From Elysia chlorotica (taxonomy: Eukaryota; Mollusca; Gastropoda; Plakobranchidae), in assembly GCA_003991915.1 (NCBI GenBank), contig RQTK01000327.1, forward strand, positions 7,046 to 71,045: a stretch of DNA of 64,000 bases, read 5' to 3'. A program made the position numbers and the translations under genes. Within the stretch, counting starts at the first letter, position 1, and each line of letters begins with the position of its first letter. Positions 1-17,834 of this stretch are shown piece by piece. The notes under the pieces are model-generated. The model worked only from the letters and a program-made list of their open reading frames with translations. It was not told the DNA's origin and ran no database searches.

Positions 1-63
<63 letters not shown>

Positions 64-133
64 CATAATAGTAGTAATAATAATACTAATTTTAATAATA
101 ATAATAAAAACAACAACAACAACAACAACAACA
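1..133. repeat. (AAT)n then (AAC)n microsatellite
   Basis: Near-perfect AAT trinucleotide runs fill the first 66 bases, continue in degraded form to about 108, and pass into an AAC run at 110-133. The window starts inside the array, so its true length is unknown. Confidence 0.95.
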
Positions 134-1072
134 TCAACAATTACAATAATTTTATAATTCAGGTGACTTTTGTTACCGATTAACAAGATTTTTTTAATTA
201 TTATGTGGCATGCTTCCAGCCCAGCAACAAGCCTCACAAACCTTATAGATAACAACACATTAAACTTAGTTACATAGTCAACGTGAAGTCATTCATAAAC
301 GCACATAGTAAGTCAATCATGAGTGAGAACCAAGAAGAAAAAAACAAACACAATACAACTGAATGGGAAAAACAACATGTCTGCCGGAAGGAGTGGTATA
401 CCGATCTACAGTGCATCGACAAGAGACCAATAAAATCGACAAACTTTTAGAGAGATACACACACACTTTTATTGATTGATTGATTGGTCGTTCTATATTG
501 ATTCCTTGGGCTTCTCACCTAATACATGACAAGAAATTACAATTTTATAATGTTCAAGCAAAAGGTGTATATCACATTCAATTGAACCCTCTCATTATGA
601 AGCTTTTTTTGAATACATTTAGTTATAAAAGAGGATAATTAGTGTTGGTATTTTACGCAAAGAAAACTAGGTAATTTTATCTAAATTTTACAACAACAAA
701 AAACATAAGCAGTTCAGGAAGAATATAGTTTACACAAAATAACAATTCATATCATCAAGATATTAACGAAATAAGACATTCATAACATTATCACATCAAA
801 TAGTGATACAAACAATGCGAAAAGGACATCTACTACACTAGTGGCTAATGCATTGAATGTTTTACTTATATAAAAGAGTTTCTTGGTTTCAACGCACGGT
901 GTAAATAAATGGTAATATTTGAATAAAAAATAACAATTTGTCATTGATACATTTAATCTACTTCTATTACTAATGTAAAGGCGTTTGGGAGAGATGTGGT
1001 GCATGGTTCGAAGCTCCTCATGTGCTTTACAAATAATTAATACGAGGTATTCATCTTCTTTAGCATATATAT
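134..1072. other. AT-rich intergenic DNA, no gene seen
   Basis: No open frame with coding character, splice-bounded exon or recognisable mobile element is seen on either strand. The only long open frame here (minus, reaching 1166) is produced by the GA microsatellite at its start. Confidence 0.6.
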
Positions 1073-1140
1073 AAAGAGAGAGAGAGTGTGAGAGAGAGAG
1101 AGAGAGAGAGAGTGAGAGAGAAGAGAGAGAGAGAGAGAGA
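1073..1140. repeat. (GA)n microsatellite, imperfect
   Basis: An AG/GA dinucleotide array interrupted by GTGA and AAGAG steps. It generates a spurious Ser/Leu-repeat open frame on the minus strand. Confidence 0.9.
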
Positions 1141-1488
1141 CGCATATCAACCCACACAATACTCACACATTTGCTTTTTGTGTGCTGACATCTCTTTATA
1201 TAAGTGTTTCAGTAGCTATTAGTTTATTACAAAGAATAATGCCATGCGGGCTTGCCTCAGTTCTAGTAAAATCAATGAAGTAAAGGAGGAACTAGTCAAA
1301 ACCAATAGTTTAGCGTGGAGTAAACAACTCTTTTGAAATAATCAATCCGTATATTTAAGGCATTAAGGTTTAGTGTGGCTGGTTACTTTAGGCAAACAAA
1401 AAACATTTAAAATGGCAGAGGTAGAATATTTTTTTTCATGATCTCACCCATTGGCTTCTATAAGAACAGCACTGATATCCTATAATTT

Positions 1489-1555
1489 AATTGTTTCGAG
1501 CTACATAGCTCTACGGAAATAGCCTAAATTGTTTCGAGCTACATAGCTCTACGGA
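1489..1555. repeat. Two-copy 38-bp tandem repeat with an internal palindrome
   Basis: A 29-base sequence occurs at 1489-1517 and again at 1527-1555 (period 38). Each copy contains the inverted repeat GAGCTACATAGCTC. The surrounding stretch from 1141 to 3130 otherwise shows no gene; a poly-A run sits at about 2199-2214. Confidence 0.75.
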
Positions 1556-3129
1556 TTACTGTATTTGACGTGGCCGCTGACCCAAAAGGACTCAAAGAGC
1601 GATTTGAGTTATCAGTACTGCTGGTATATACATAAAGAAAGGATATATGTGACGAAAATTTGTTTCTAATACATTTAACATTGCATCTGACTAAGCCACG
1701 GAAAGAACGCCAGGATTTCTACTCGATGAATAATTGTGAACATTAGGGTCTGCCCGAGGCTTCCAAAAATAACAGGCACGATCACCTAAATAAACAGAGA
1801 TTTGCATTTATAACCAAAACAGCCATATCATTATAATATTAGGCATATTTGGTACAGTGTATATTCTTGGGTTAGTAAGTACAACGTCGTGGTAGCTTAC
1901 GACGTATCGTAACATTATAAGAAAAATAAGACCCTTGGTCTAGTAGGCTTGAAGACCGAACTAAAAAGATTCACTGAGCATCCTTCTCTTTTAACTATGT
2001 TTCGTATTGAAAATTCATGGATCATGTTTGCTCTTGCTTTGCAAAAATGTGTACTTTTCAGACGATTCGGTGACTTTGCCTATTATTTTAAGTAGCCTCC
2101 GGTCCGACGCTGTTTTTAAATAAAGAGTTCGCATTTAAAAATAATGCATAGATGCAGTTATATATGAAACGAAATTTAAATAAAAACACATTACAGCAAA
2201 AAAAAAAAAAAAAAACGGGATGCGGGCCAGGACTTGGCGGATGAAAATCTCAATTTATAACACTGTTGTTTTTTTTAGTTTAATAACAATAAAAACAATA
2301 CGCGCAATTGTTCTGTTTCCTCGTTCAAAACAGTAACACGAGAGGAATTTTTTGTAACGGATAATAAAAACTTTTCTATCTGAATGATGGGATTGTTTGG
2401 ATGGCCATCTATATACACTGTATGTGATATTTATCACAATATCATGGTTTAAATAAAGGCTTGCAAAATATTCACATATTTTAGACTACTTTGGTAAAAC
2501 CAGTATGCAGCTTAATTTGTAATATTTTTTAAAGATAAAAATGTTACATGTTTATTTTACATAGTTAGCAAATTGATTATTACAGTACATAGTACTTGCG
2601 GAAGAATTCAGTATGTGAGTGAGCTTTGCGCAAACTATGCTCAGCAACCAATTATTTTGATTGTAGATAAAAAGCAATTTCCACATAAAAAATAAGAAAG
2701 CATGTGACAACATTTTTATTAATCCTCAGAAGATTACTGCTTAATTTTTTTTATTTTTTTTTTAGATTTTAGAAAAGCACTTTTAATGTATACGATTATT
2801 TAATGATAAATATATATTTACATAGCATTAGTTGAGAACTCTGAGTGGCTTCCATTATGTACAAATAAATGTATGATATATTTAAAAGGTTAAAAGCCAG
2901 ATTGTAAAAGAAATTCCAAGGGGAGGGGGTCTTGATTTTTACAATCATTGTGAAATATCAAGATCATTAACCATGTCTAATACAATATTTAGCCTTTTTT
3001 GTGCATTGAACAATCCAGCACTTCATGCGTACCCATTACAGACGTTACAAATTTCGAAAACATGTCACCGCTGCCATTGATATACGAACGTTTTCGTTCT
3101 TTCGTATCAACCGCTATAGAACGAACATT

Positions 3130-3358
3130 CTCATGAGACCAGGTTCGTAACCCACGATTAATTTGTACGATGTCGTCCCCTGCTGGTAGGGTCGGTGTCA
3201 ATATAATCTGGCCAGCTGGCACAGGATTCAGGTTTCCACGCACTGACTCGTGTGAGGCAGCACATAAATTGTCAAACGTTAGTCTTGGGTCCGTCCACAA
3301 TATAGCCTTTATAACGCTGACGTTGGACGTTAACCAACCAACCAACGCAACCAACTAA
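3130..3358 (-). mobile_element. tRNA-derived SINE copy (minus orientation)
   Basis: Read on the minus strand, this begins with TTGGTTGG-TAACGTCCAAC and continues through the body also seen at 27330-27590: a TGTGGACGG-CCCAAGA segment, a TGTGCTGCC-CACACGAG segment and a TGACACCGACCC segment. It is about 80% similar by eye and lacks a clear tRNA-like 3' end. It explains a 121-residue minus-strand open frame and a 62-residue plus-strand one here, both of which I regard as non-coding. Confidence 0.8.
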
Positions 3359-3921
3359 CTTATGAAACCAAACACCAAGGAGTATTTATAATGTATGTCA
3401 AGTATTTAACTGAGCCAAATAATGAACTTAAGCGAGTCCGCAGTAAAAGATAAAAACAAGCAATACTTTCTATAACAAAAAAAAATAGTTTAAACACTTA
3501 AAAAGAAGGTTTTATCTCCGTGATGATGATGATAATAAATTATTATCATCCTTTGAGGTTTTTTTGCAAGTTGCACTCAAGGGCAACAGTGGCAACATGC
3601 TAAATATTATCAGCAGCGTGGGTCATAAAACTGGATCAGACATTGTGATTTGATTAACTATATAATTATAATATACATTGTATTATCCATATCATGGCAC
3701 TGTTTATTTTTGTGCGGCTCAACCATTTTTACGTTGGGATGTGAAAAGTAGGGTGGCACTGCATGAAGCAAACACAGACTTATTAAGGTAAAGCGAAAAA
3801 AGGCAAGACACATTGAAAAAACAATAACAAATAAATCACTATCTCTAAAATTAAATTTTCCAAGCGTCAATTCAAAGTAACCCTCATCAAATAATTATTA
3901 CTTTGAAGAAGACTATTGTGT
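3359..3921. other. Noncoding flank downstream of the sulfotransferase gene
   Basis: AT-rich sequence without a convincing exon. A short perfect inverted repeat (GATGATAATAA, one spacer base, then its complement) lies near 3526-3551. The 3' UTR of the minus-strand sulfotransferase gene presumably runs into this region. Confidence 0.5.
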
Positions 3922-4911
3922 TTAGTACTTTTTCCAATTAAAGTCCATACCAATCATTAAAAACGTCGCCTCCCTGCCGATTGCATTGATGGCTTCAAAC
4001 TCTTTTCGATAAGATTCTTCGACATCTAGACCATCTTGTAATTTTTCGTTGAACAAACAACTTGAGTTTTCAACCATATGGAATTTTTCCCTAACTGCTG
4101 GGTAACTGGTGTGTCTCTTGTTAAAACAAACAACACCGGTATCTTTGACTTCAACAAATAAGTTTTTCGGCAGCCGTGATCGGAGTCCTAAAAATTTCTC
4201 CACTTTTGTGACAAAAGACAATGGGTCTCGTTCCACTTCGCCTTCATCAACGATCAGAATATCTTGTTTCGTGAAAAGTCGAAAAGCAAACCCAATGGTC
4301 ACCGTATAACTGTAATATATATCAGACAATTTTGTCAACCTACTCTCTATCCACTCTTTTGGAATCGACTTGGGCATATTGCCAACCATTCCTTGTTTGC
4401 TCTCAATGTATTCATATACAAACCGCAGTACAGGATCTTGAAGAATAATTATGAGTTTTGGTTTGGGGTGGATTCTAAGCATATGAAGAGTAGAGGCTGT
4501 TGATTCTAAGCAGTGCGGAGACTCTTCTATGATGACTTGGTGCGATGTAGGAATGGGTGCGGTTTTGGAATACCACTTCAACCCTTTGAAGCTGTTCTCT
4601 CGGCAGAAGCCGCTGTCTGGCACAACGAGGATGTCCGGATGAAGCTGGAGTAAATCCCGAACTGTGTTTGTCCGGCAGTGTGAAAACCCAGCGATGATAG
4701 CTTTGGGAAACCGACTGGTTATGTGAGAACACAACCGTGGTTCCAATGCTTGAACTTGCTGCCCAGGAAATACGTTAACAGATTTGTCCTTGTGTGTGTC
4801 AGATTGAACGCAGAATGCAGAAAGCCACGATAACCGAAGATATCCGAATATTCCAACAAACGTGACTGCAATTAACACGAGGCATAATGTATTTTTGTTG
4901 CCTTCTGCCAT
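3922..4911 (-). CDS. Heparan sulfate 3-O-sulfotransferase-like Golgi sulfotransferase, divergent
   Basis: An uninterrupted frame of 329 codons, read from the ATG at 4911; an in-frame upstream ATG at 4992 would add 27 residues. The chosen start places a single hydrophobic anchor at residues 8-27 right after a short polar tail, as in type II Golgi enzymes. The order of motifs fits PAPS-dependent heparan sulfate glucosamine 3-O-sulfotransferases: a beta-strand/loop (FPKAIIAGF, residues 68-76), a KLIIILQDPVLR segment (152-163) where the family has the 3'-phosphate-binding arginine/serine region, an ILIVDEGEVERDP strand, FLGL, a pair of cysteines bracketing a basic loop, and a terminal MDFNW. The phosphosulfate loop reads GFSHCRTNT where the family usually has a Lys-Gly-Gly-Thr core, so activity is doubtful. 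Intronless, unlike its neighbours; it may be a lineage-expanded or retrotransposed family member. Family assignment is fairly secure, substrate is not. Confidence 0.72.
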   Translation of the reverse strand: MAEGNKNTLCLVLIAVTFVGIFGYLRLSWLSAFCVQSDTHKDKSVNVFPGQQVQALEPRLCSHITSRFPKAIIAGFSHCRTNTVRDLLQLHPDILVVPDSGFCRENSFKGLKWYSKTAPIPTSHQVIIEESPHCLESTASTLHMLRIHPKPKLIIILQDPVLRFVYEYIESKQGMVGNMPKSIPKEWIESRLTKLSDIYYSYTVTIGFAFRLFTKQDILIVDEGEVERDPLSFVTKVEKFLGLRSRLPKNLFVEVKDTGVVCFNKRHTSYPAVREKFHMVENSSCLFNEKLQDGLDVEESYRKEFEAINAIGREATFLMIGMDFNWKKY

Positions 4912-4992
4912 GATTTTACACAGGAAATGAAAAAGTCTAAACAAATCGGCAGCCTCCAAAGAAGAAAGCAACAAATAAAATATGACAAACAA

Positions 4993-5648
4993 AAATGAAA
5001 AACCAATATCTACCCTCCGTGAGTTTAAAGCTTTCTTGTTCTGTTCAGATTTCTGTTCTATACCTTTAAAACGTACATTCTATAATTCCATCTAGTATCC
5101 CCCAACATTAGTAGCACAACTATGCATAATTGAATTTTAAATATATTTGACTCTGTATATTTGAATACTGAGAAGTGTTTAAAACCCACACTTTGTTATA
5201 CTATTTTTTATCAGAGTTTGTCAATATTACAGTTTTTCTGTATAGGGGCTAATTAACATGAAGCAATGAGGTGAAAAGTCTATTTAGTTTTATGTGGGTG
5301 TTTAAATGATGGATATTTGCTTCTAAATAAGATTGGTGAATCGTACGGGGAATGTGTTGCTTAAGTTTGCATGCACACTTCTTCTTGATTAAATAGATAC
5401 CTGTGTCTAATTATAAATAGGTCTGTTGCAAAAGACAACTAAAAAAAACTCATGAAAACACTGAAGTGGTAAATCGGCCATGGTTTGACTATTGAATAAA
5501 TGAAATGAAATAAAGAAGATTCCCTTCAAGATAAATTTATGATTTTGATTTTAGAAAATCTGGTGTCAATTATTAGGCTGTTATCTTATCAAACGTCGGC
5601 ATGTCGGTGGTTGATTAAAAAATGGGAAATCGATGTGGAAAGTCCACG
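4993..5648. other. Intergenic DNA upstream of the sulfotransferase gene
   Basis: AT-rich sequence that should hold the minus-strand gene's promoter and 5' UTR. I see no definite promoter motif and no coding exon. Confidence 0.4.
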
Positions 5649-5756
<108 letters not shown>

Positions 5757-5774
5757 TACAATATAAAGATTTAG

Positions 5775-5831
5775 TAACTTACATTCCTAAATGCATTTTA
5801 ACATAAAAATATAGAGTAAAAAATCCTGCCA
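5775..5831. repeat. 57-bp dispersed repeat, copy 1
   Basis: The sequence beginning TAACTTACATTCCTAAATGC recurs almost unchanged at 7773-7829 in the same orientation (one difference seen). The two copies are 2 kb apart in intergenic DNA. No terminal inverted repeats or target duplication could be defined, so this could be a fragment of a longer repeat family. Confidence 0.8.
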
Positions 5832-6442
5832 TATATATATAATGGGAACATGGACATTGTAGGTATGCGGTTACAATGAGAGAATTACTTAAGAGCCACG
5901 ATTAGACACCTGAAGAGGGACAGGACAGATAAAAGATATCAACATTGTTTTACAGAAAATGCTCCCTTCTCAGACCTCTTTGCTTTACAGCGTAATTGTT
6001 TATACTTTAGAAGATCAAAGAAGACCGATTCGCTTTAACAGCAGTAATGAAAACGGAGTTAGATTTGCAGAACAGAAAACGTGTTACGACAGTCCTAGAA
6101 ACATTGTATTATAACAGAGGCCCTACTAACACTTAAAAATTTATGATCGATAAATCTTACTGTCGCTATAGAATTTAGTGAGCTCTGCAAGACACAAAAA
6201 CGTAGGTATGGTGCAACTATACAAAATATCAAAACAGTAAACAACGCGTATACTTTTGTCTGTAACCCTTCATCGGACAAAAAACAGAAACAACAACAAC
6301 AACAACAACAATAACAACAAATAAATAGAAAACAAAACAGAAACAACAACAACAACAAGATATAAAAAATTGGTTTGAAGAAGATAAACGTACAGAGATA
6401 TAATCATACCTTATTTTAAACATACCAAAAGAAAGACATTAC

Positions 6443-6443
<1 letters not shown>

Positions 6444-6474
<31 letters not shown>

Positions 6475-6596
6475 CTTCTTCTTCTTCTTCTTCTTCTTCT
6501 TCTTCTTCTTCTTCTTCTTCTTCTTCTTCTTCTTCTTCTTCTTCTTCTTCTTCTTCTTCTTCTTCTTCTTCTTCTTCTGCTTCTTCTTCTTCTTCC
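6444..6596. repeat. (CTT)n microsatellite, about 50 units
   Basis: A nearly pure TTC/CTT trinucleotide array with one TGC interruption near its end. Just upstream (6290-6360) are shorter CAA arrays. Confidence 0.97.
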
Positions 6597-6837
6597 CTTT
6601 TTTTCTGTTTTTAAATTTATTTCAAATTTATAATTTTAAATTCTTTGTTTTATTGTGCAATACTACAATACATCCTCTTCAGATGAACGAGCGTTTTAAA
6701 GAAACAGAAGGCTCTTTTGGGCGTAATTTACAAATTATTTATGACAATTATTTGAGTCAAGAAATGTAATACTAGTAAACATGAGATTATTCTAATATCA
6801 CTGTGATTATTTGTGTGTGTATCTGACAGTGTGAGGT

Positions 6838-7012
6838 TGTGCGTGTGTGTGTGTGTGTGTGCGCGTGCGCACTTATTTATAACTCTACTAATCTCTATCT
6901 CTTTTCCTGACTCTCTTTATCCCTCAATCATTTTCTCCAATTTTAATATCATCGGTCTCAAGTTCGCACTCTGCCTCTATGTGAACGATTCATTTGTTCT
7001 TTGAGTACCATT

Positions 7013-7057
<45 letters not shown>
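6838..7057. repeat. (GT)n and (CT)n microsatellites
   Basis: A GT run lies at 6838-6862 and a CT run at 7014-7057, separated by pyrimidine-rich DNA. Open frames through this part are Ser/Leu or Glu/Arg repeat artefacts. Confidence 0.93.
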
Positions 7058-7060
<3 letters not shown>

Positions 7061-8448
7061 ACAACGTGGCATTCTCTGTACCTTGCTGTAACAAAACTTC
7101 TTGGGGGCATTATCTCTCCCCCCCCCCTAAGAAAAAAAAAATATATATATATTATTTTTAATAGGAAATCAGTATGTCGCTTTGTAAACAAACAGCAGTC
7201 TTCTTGGAATTATGTTTGTTTCTTGGTAAATTTTTTTCTTTCAGTCATCAGTTGGCATAAATTGTCATTTACTTTACAGTTGATGTTTTTTTCTATTATT
7301 CAATTAGTGAACGACAGTGAACGACATAAAACCTCTATGGTAGAGCTGCCAACTTAAATTGCCATCGAAGGGAACTTATTAATTTAGGCAAAAAGATCAA
7401 AGAAAACTTATTGCGTACAAATGCGCTTTTTTCGGCTTCAGGGTTAATACTTTGCCATCATCCCCGTCGATTTCTGTCTCCATGTGCCTCAATGTGTAAT
7501 ACCGGTACTGTTTTCTGTTGCAGAAGTTTATACATTCAGATAAGCGTATTCTATCATTGTGCCGAATAGCTTTGTTGGAAGACGTGAGAGCTGTTCCTCA
7601 TCATAGTCTCATATTATCGTATAGCAAATTTATCTAAATAAAATTGTTCCGTTTACTCACTCATATTCTAATTTAAGGACTAGTTAAACGGACTTAAACC
7701 GCGACGATTAGTATTGATCACGCGAGCTAACTTAAACCTTAATTAGAGTTCTTGCCTTCTAATTGCGTTTCGTAACTTACATTCCTAAATGCATTTTAAT
7801 ATAAAAATATAGAGTAAAAAATCCTGCCAGAACGTACCCACATTGCCATAAAGGCATGCACACTATTATTAATTTTAGATTTCTTTTTTTTTTCCAATTC
7901 AAGGTGCAACCTGAAATACTCTCATAATTACTCTCAAAGAAAGTTCAAATGGGATTTTTCGTTTAAGTAAAATTTGATTCCATCTAGTTCTAGATTAGAC
8001 CAGTGTCTTCTTATCGTGAACACAATTCAAAAAATCACTTCATTCATAAATTCATATCTAGTTAGATTTTTAATAAAATAAGCCAACTGCAACGCCGGAA
8101 CCAATGCCATCGAGTTATCTAGATCTAGATGAAAAATTATTTGGATCTAATTTAAATATACAAACACGATATCAAGGTTGCAAAAGCTACAAAGTCTCAT
8201 AATCACTTTTCACTTTTAAGGGCAATTCTAAAGAAACGGTATTGATTTCACTTCTAGTGAGATCTAGATTCTAGATTCCCTAGGTTTTAAGCGCAAATTA
8301 CTAAAAAAAAAAAAAAAAAAAAAACTCTAGTTGATCTAGAATCAATATCTTTATTTTACATCATCAAAATACACAGCAATTTTGTTAAAAAATTTTGAAA
8401 GATCATCTGTGGAATACGATTTATACCTAAAACAAGTTCTTGAACATA
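7058..8448. other. Intergenic DNA upstream of the FBXO39-like gene
   Basis: AT-rich sequence containing copy 2 of the 57-bp dispersed repeat (7773-7829), several TCTAGATCTAGA-type motifs (8110-8140, 8255-8285, 8325-8345) and a poly-A run at 8304-8324. The promoter and 5' UTR of the plus-strand F-box gene must lie here, but no TATA box or initiator could be assigned. Confidence 0.45.
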
Positions 8449-14945
<6,497 letters not shown>

Positions 14946-14972
<27 letters not shown>

Positions 14973-15565
14973 ATAGGAAGTACCATCTACAAAATGATAA
15001 CAATGTGAACATCTAGTGTGGTTGATTTTAGTGTTTTCGTCATCCTGGTGCTCCAGGGCGATTTATTCTTAGTAAGAAATCATGAATATAATAACTTTGC
15101 AAACATCTAGTTAGATTGCTTTAAGTTTTGTAAGTCTTAACCTCGGGTAGAATGCACCAACATGACGTAGCTTACGTCTCGTCGAAACAATATACAAATA
15201 AAAAAGGCTTACGGCGAGACGTAAACTACGTCATGTTTGTGCATTCTACCCCTCGTCATTAAAACTCGGCTCTGGCGGGCTTTTGTGACTTGCTTAAAAA
15301 ATAATTATCTCTCAATGGCAACGTACCTCTAAGGGAATGTAAAAACATACACCCTAAAACCACTGTGTAAGAATAAATTATAATCATCTTCAAAGTACAA
15401 ATATGATAACAATGTCAACATTTAGTTTGGTTGCGTTTATTATTAGAACTCAGTTCTGGTTGGCTTTTTTTTTTTACTTGCTAACGAAAAATAATCGTCT
15501 CTCAACACTGATTTAGCTTTATGAGAATGTAGATACATACGCTATAAAATCACTGTGAACGTTGT
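14946..15565. repeat. Diverged tandem duplication of the 3' end of the F-box gene
   Basis: The end of the last coding exon plus 3' flank (from about 14951) is echoed at 15046-15130 (CTGGTGCTCCAGGGCGATTT versus CTCGTGCTGCAGAATGATTT). A further pair of related blocks lies at 15262-15375 and 15440-15560. The copies are diverged and not open. A likely AATAAA poly-A signal is at about 15709. Confidence 0.6.
15142..15255. mobile_element. Foldback element, 43-bp inverted arms
   Basis: The left arm at 15142-15184 and right arm at 15212-15255 are inverted complements with about four differences (shared core GGTAGAATGCAC and CATGACGTAG), separated by a 27-base loop. A TTAA sits a few bases outside each arm (15137-15140, 15259-15262). 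It is a MITE-like hairpin inserted in one copy of the diverged tandem repeat. Superfamily uncertain. Confidence 0.75.
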
Positions 15566-16364
15566 ACCTATGGTGGGAAAACGTTTTCATGATGCACCAA
15601 TGAAAGTTGACTCTGTATGTGTGTGTGAACAAAAGCCATACATGTATGCTACACATTTACGTGATAACATCAACTCAAATGTGTCAGTTGAATCTTTGTG
15701 AAGCACTTAAAATAAAGAGTAAATTAATTAGGGAAAGTGCATTTTGTTATTCGTTTTAATTTTGTTGTTGTTGTTGTCAATCCTTTTCCTATTTCCGCCT
15801 TGAAAAGATTTCCAACAGATATGTAAATAAAATCTGTTCATTTACTGCTCCACACGGTAATGGTTATAGTTATACTAATAATTTATAGAACTCCTGGTTT
15901 AGGTCAGGTGCATCAATTAACCCATCACCATTGAAAGGTAACGTTTTCTTTATTTTCGAAAAAAACTGCACTGCTTAAAGGAGGATCTCGCATAGGCTAC
16001 TTATGCATGTAGTTATAATTATGAAGTCATGGTATTGTCACAATGGCATTTCTCATTTGAAGTAGTTATGAGATAATAATAAAAAAAAAACATTTTCTTC
16101 AAGTGTTAGCAGTTATTGTTTTTCTTTACTTCTTCCAAATAGGTTAACACATTTTTATTTTAACTGCACAAGATATATTCTGATCTATATGCATATATCA
16201 AAATGGCAATTTCCTGGATCAATATTATAAGTAAAGTTCTTCAAAAGGAAATGAAGCATCGCAACTGGTAATTATGTGAGTGTTTTCTTTTTGGGAAATA
16301 GGCAGCGCATTTTATTAACATTTCACAGCAAGATACATTCTGATCTATGTGAAGCATCACAACT
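15566..16364. other. Intergenic AT-rich DNA
   Basis: No exon or repeat recognised beyond short A/T runs and a GTT run at about 15762-15777. Confidence 0.5.
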
Positions 16365-16612
16365 GGTTGGTTGGTTAGTTAGCTTGTTACTGAGTACTAT
16401 ATAGGCTATATTGTGGACGAGTCTCCAAGACTGGCATCTGACAATTTTATATGCTCCACACACGAGACAGGGCGGGGATACCATAACTTCTGTCAGCTCG
16501 TCACATTAAACTGACACCGACCCAACCAGTAGGGAGCGCAATTGTCAGGACTCAAACTCGGACCATTTGGGTCGGAAGCCGTTGTTCTACCCCAGGACCA
16601 CCGCGCCCCTCA
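16365..16612 (+). mobile_element. tRNA-derived SINE, full length
   Basis: Starts GGTTGGTTGGTTAGTTAGCT, continues with ACTATATAGGCTATATTGTG, CACACGAGACAGGGCGGGGA and ACACCGACCCAACCAGTAGG, and ends in the tRNA-like tail GGACTCAAACTCGGACC followed by GTTCTACCCCAGGACCACCG. It is the copy closest to that at 27330. Confidence 0.88.
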
Positions 16613-17231
16613 GTGAGTGGGTGAGTGAGAGTGTGTGTACACACACAATGTTCTGCTCCATGGGGAAAAGTCGTCAGTTCCTAAAGAGAGGAGTTTTCTT
16701 GCAGCTGTATCTCCATCCTACAGTCATCTTATAAACTAAAATCATAGCTTTATGCATTTCTAAAAAAAAAATTTGAAAATAAAATGAAATTCTTAAACCA
16801 CTAAAAAATTTCAACTGTTTAAATAATACTTAACCCTACGATCAACCATAATTGAAATATTCAAAATATAAACGATATGTACATGTGTAAATGTATTTCA
16901 ATAATTAAAGAATCACACAAAAAGGGCCTTTGTCTATTATTAACATACTGGGTTATACTAACTAAAAAAATTAGTAAAATGTAAGAGAAGTGCATTTGTC
17001 TTCTATTAGTCAAGGGTTGGTACCAATATGTTCATTAAAGCTTGTAACAACCATTCTTTCTTAGTATAACAGACATAAACGTAACCAATTAGAGGAAGAG
17101 ATAGATATTTTCAACATGTCCCTATACAAGATGTATACCCATTGTTTGTAATAAATAAACCTATCCATTGTCACATACAAAATTTACTTCATTACATTCT
17201 TCGTAAATCCTTTCTTTTTTTTATCTACAAG

Positions 17232-17449
17232 CACAGATGTGTATAAATAGCACTAGATCGCTCAGAAAAATGGCGGCCCCTCTTCGCGACGTCTGTGGGT
17301 TCGGAGAGGATGGGCGGTATGAAAGGGGGCAGGAACTACAGATTCTGAGTTAAGAACTACAGATTCTGAGTTTAGTGCAATAGATGAATAATAGGAAAAT
17401 GATGACACTGGTGCTCTATGGAAAGTTTTATCAAGTTAAATGGCGGTTT

Positions 17450-17509
<60 letters not shown>

Positions 17510-17826
17510 TTATTATCTTTATTATATTATTATTATTACAAAGAAAAAAGAAAGAAAAAGAAAAGAAAAGAAAAATCAATACCCCATGTGATCGACTGCT
17601 TGATCTAGCTGTAACAATGTTTGTAAGGTGCCTCTTTAAGCTGTGATTGATTACATACATAGATGCGCTCATCATGTAACATTGTTACATAGGCCCGCTA
17701 GGCCTGGCTGTGATTCGTGCCCCCCCCCCCACACCCATACCTCTCCGCAGTAACATTCAAGTTCCGCCGTGCTCTGACGTCACTCTGAGCTATCTATTTA
17801 TATAGTGCTAAAAATAGACATCTGTG
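17232..17826. mobile_element. hAT-like MITE with 8-bp target site duplication
   Basis: A 595-bp element flanked by a perfect 8-bp direct repeat TCTACAAG (17224-17231 and 17827-17834). Its ends are imperfect inverted repeats starting CACAGATGT and continuing through TAGCAC and GCTCAG on both sides. Inside are an ATT microsatellite (17451-17515), an A/G-rich stretch and a poly-C run at 17721. No transposase is encoded. An 8-bp duplication with CA-starting ends is typical of hAT elements. Confidence 0.82.
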
Positions 17827-17834
17827 TCTACAAG

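Noticed and set aside
2989..3354. 121-residue minus-strand frame
   Set aside because: Most of it lies in a SINE copy whose sequence recurs elsewhere in other frames.
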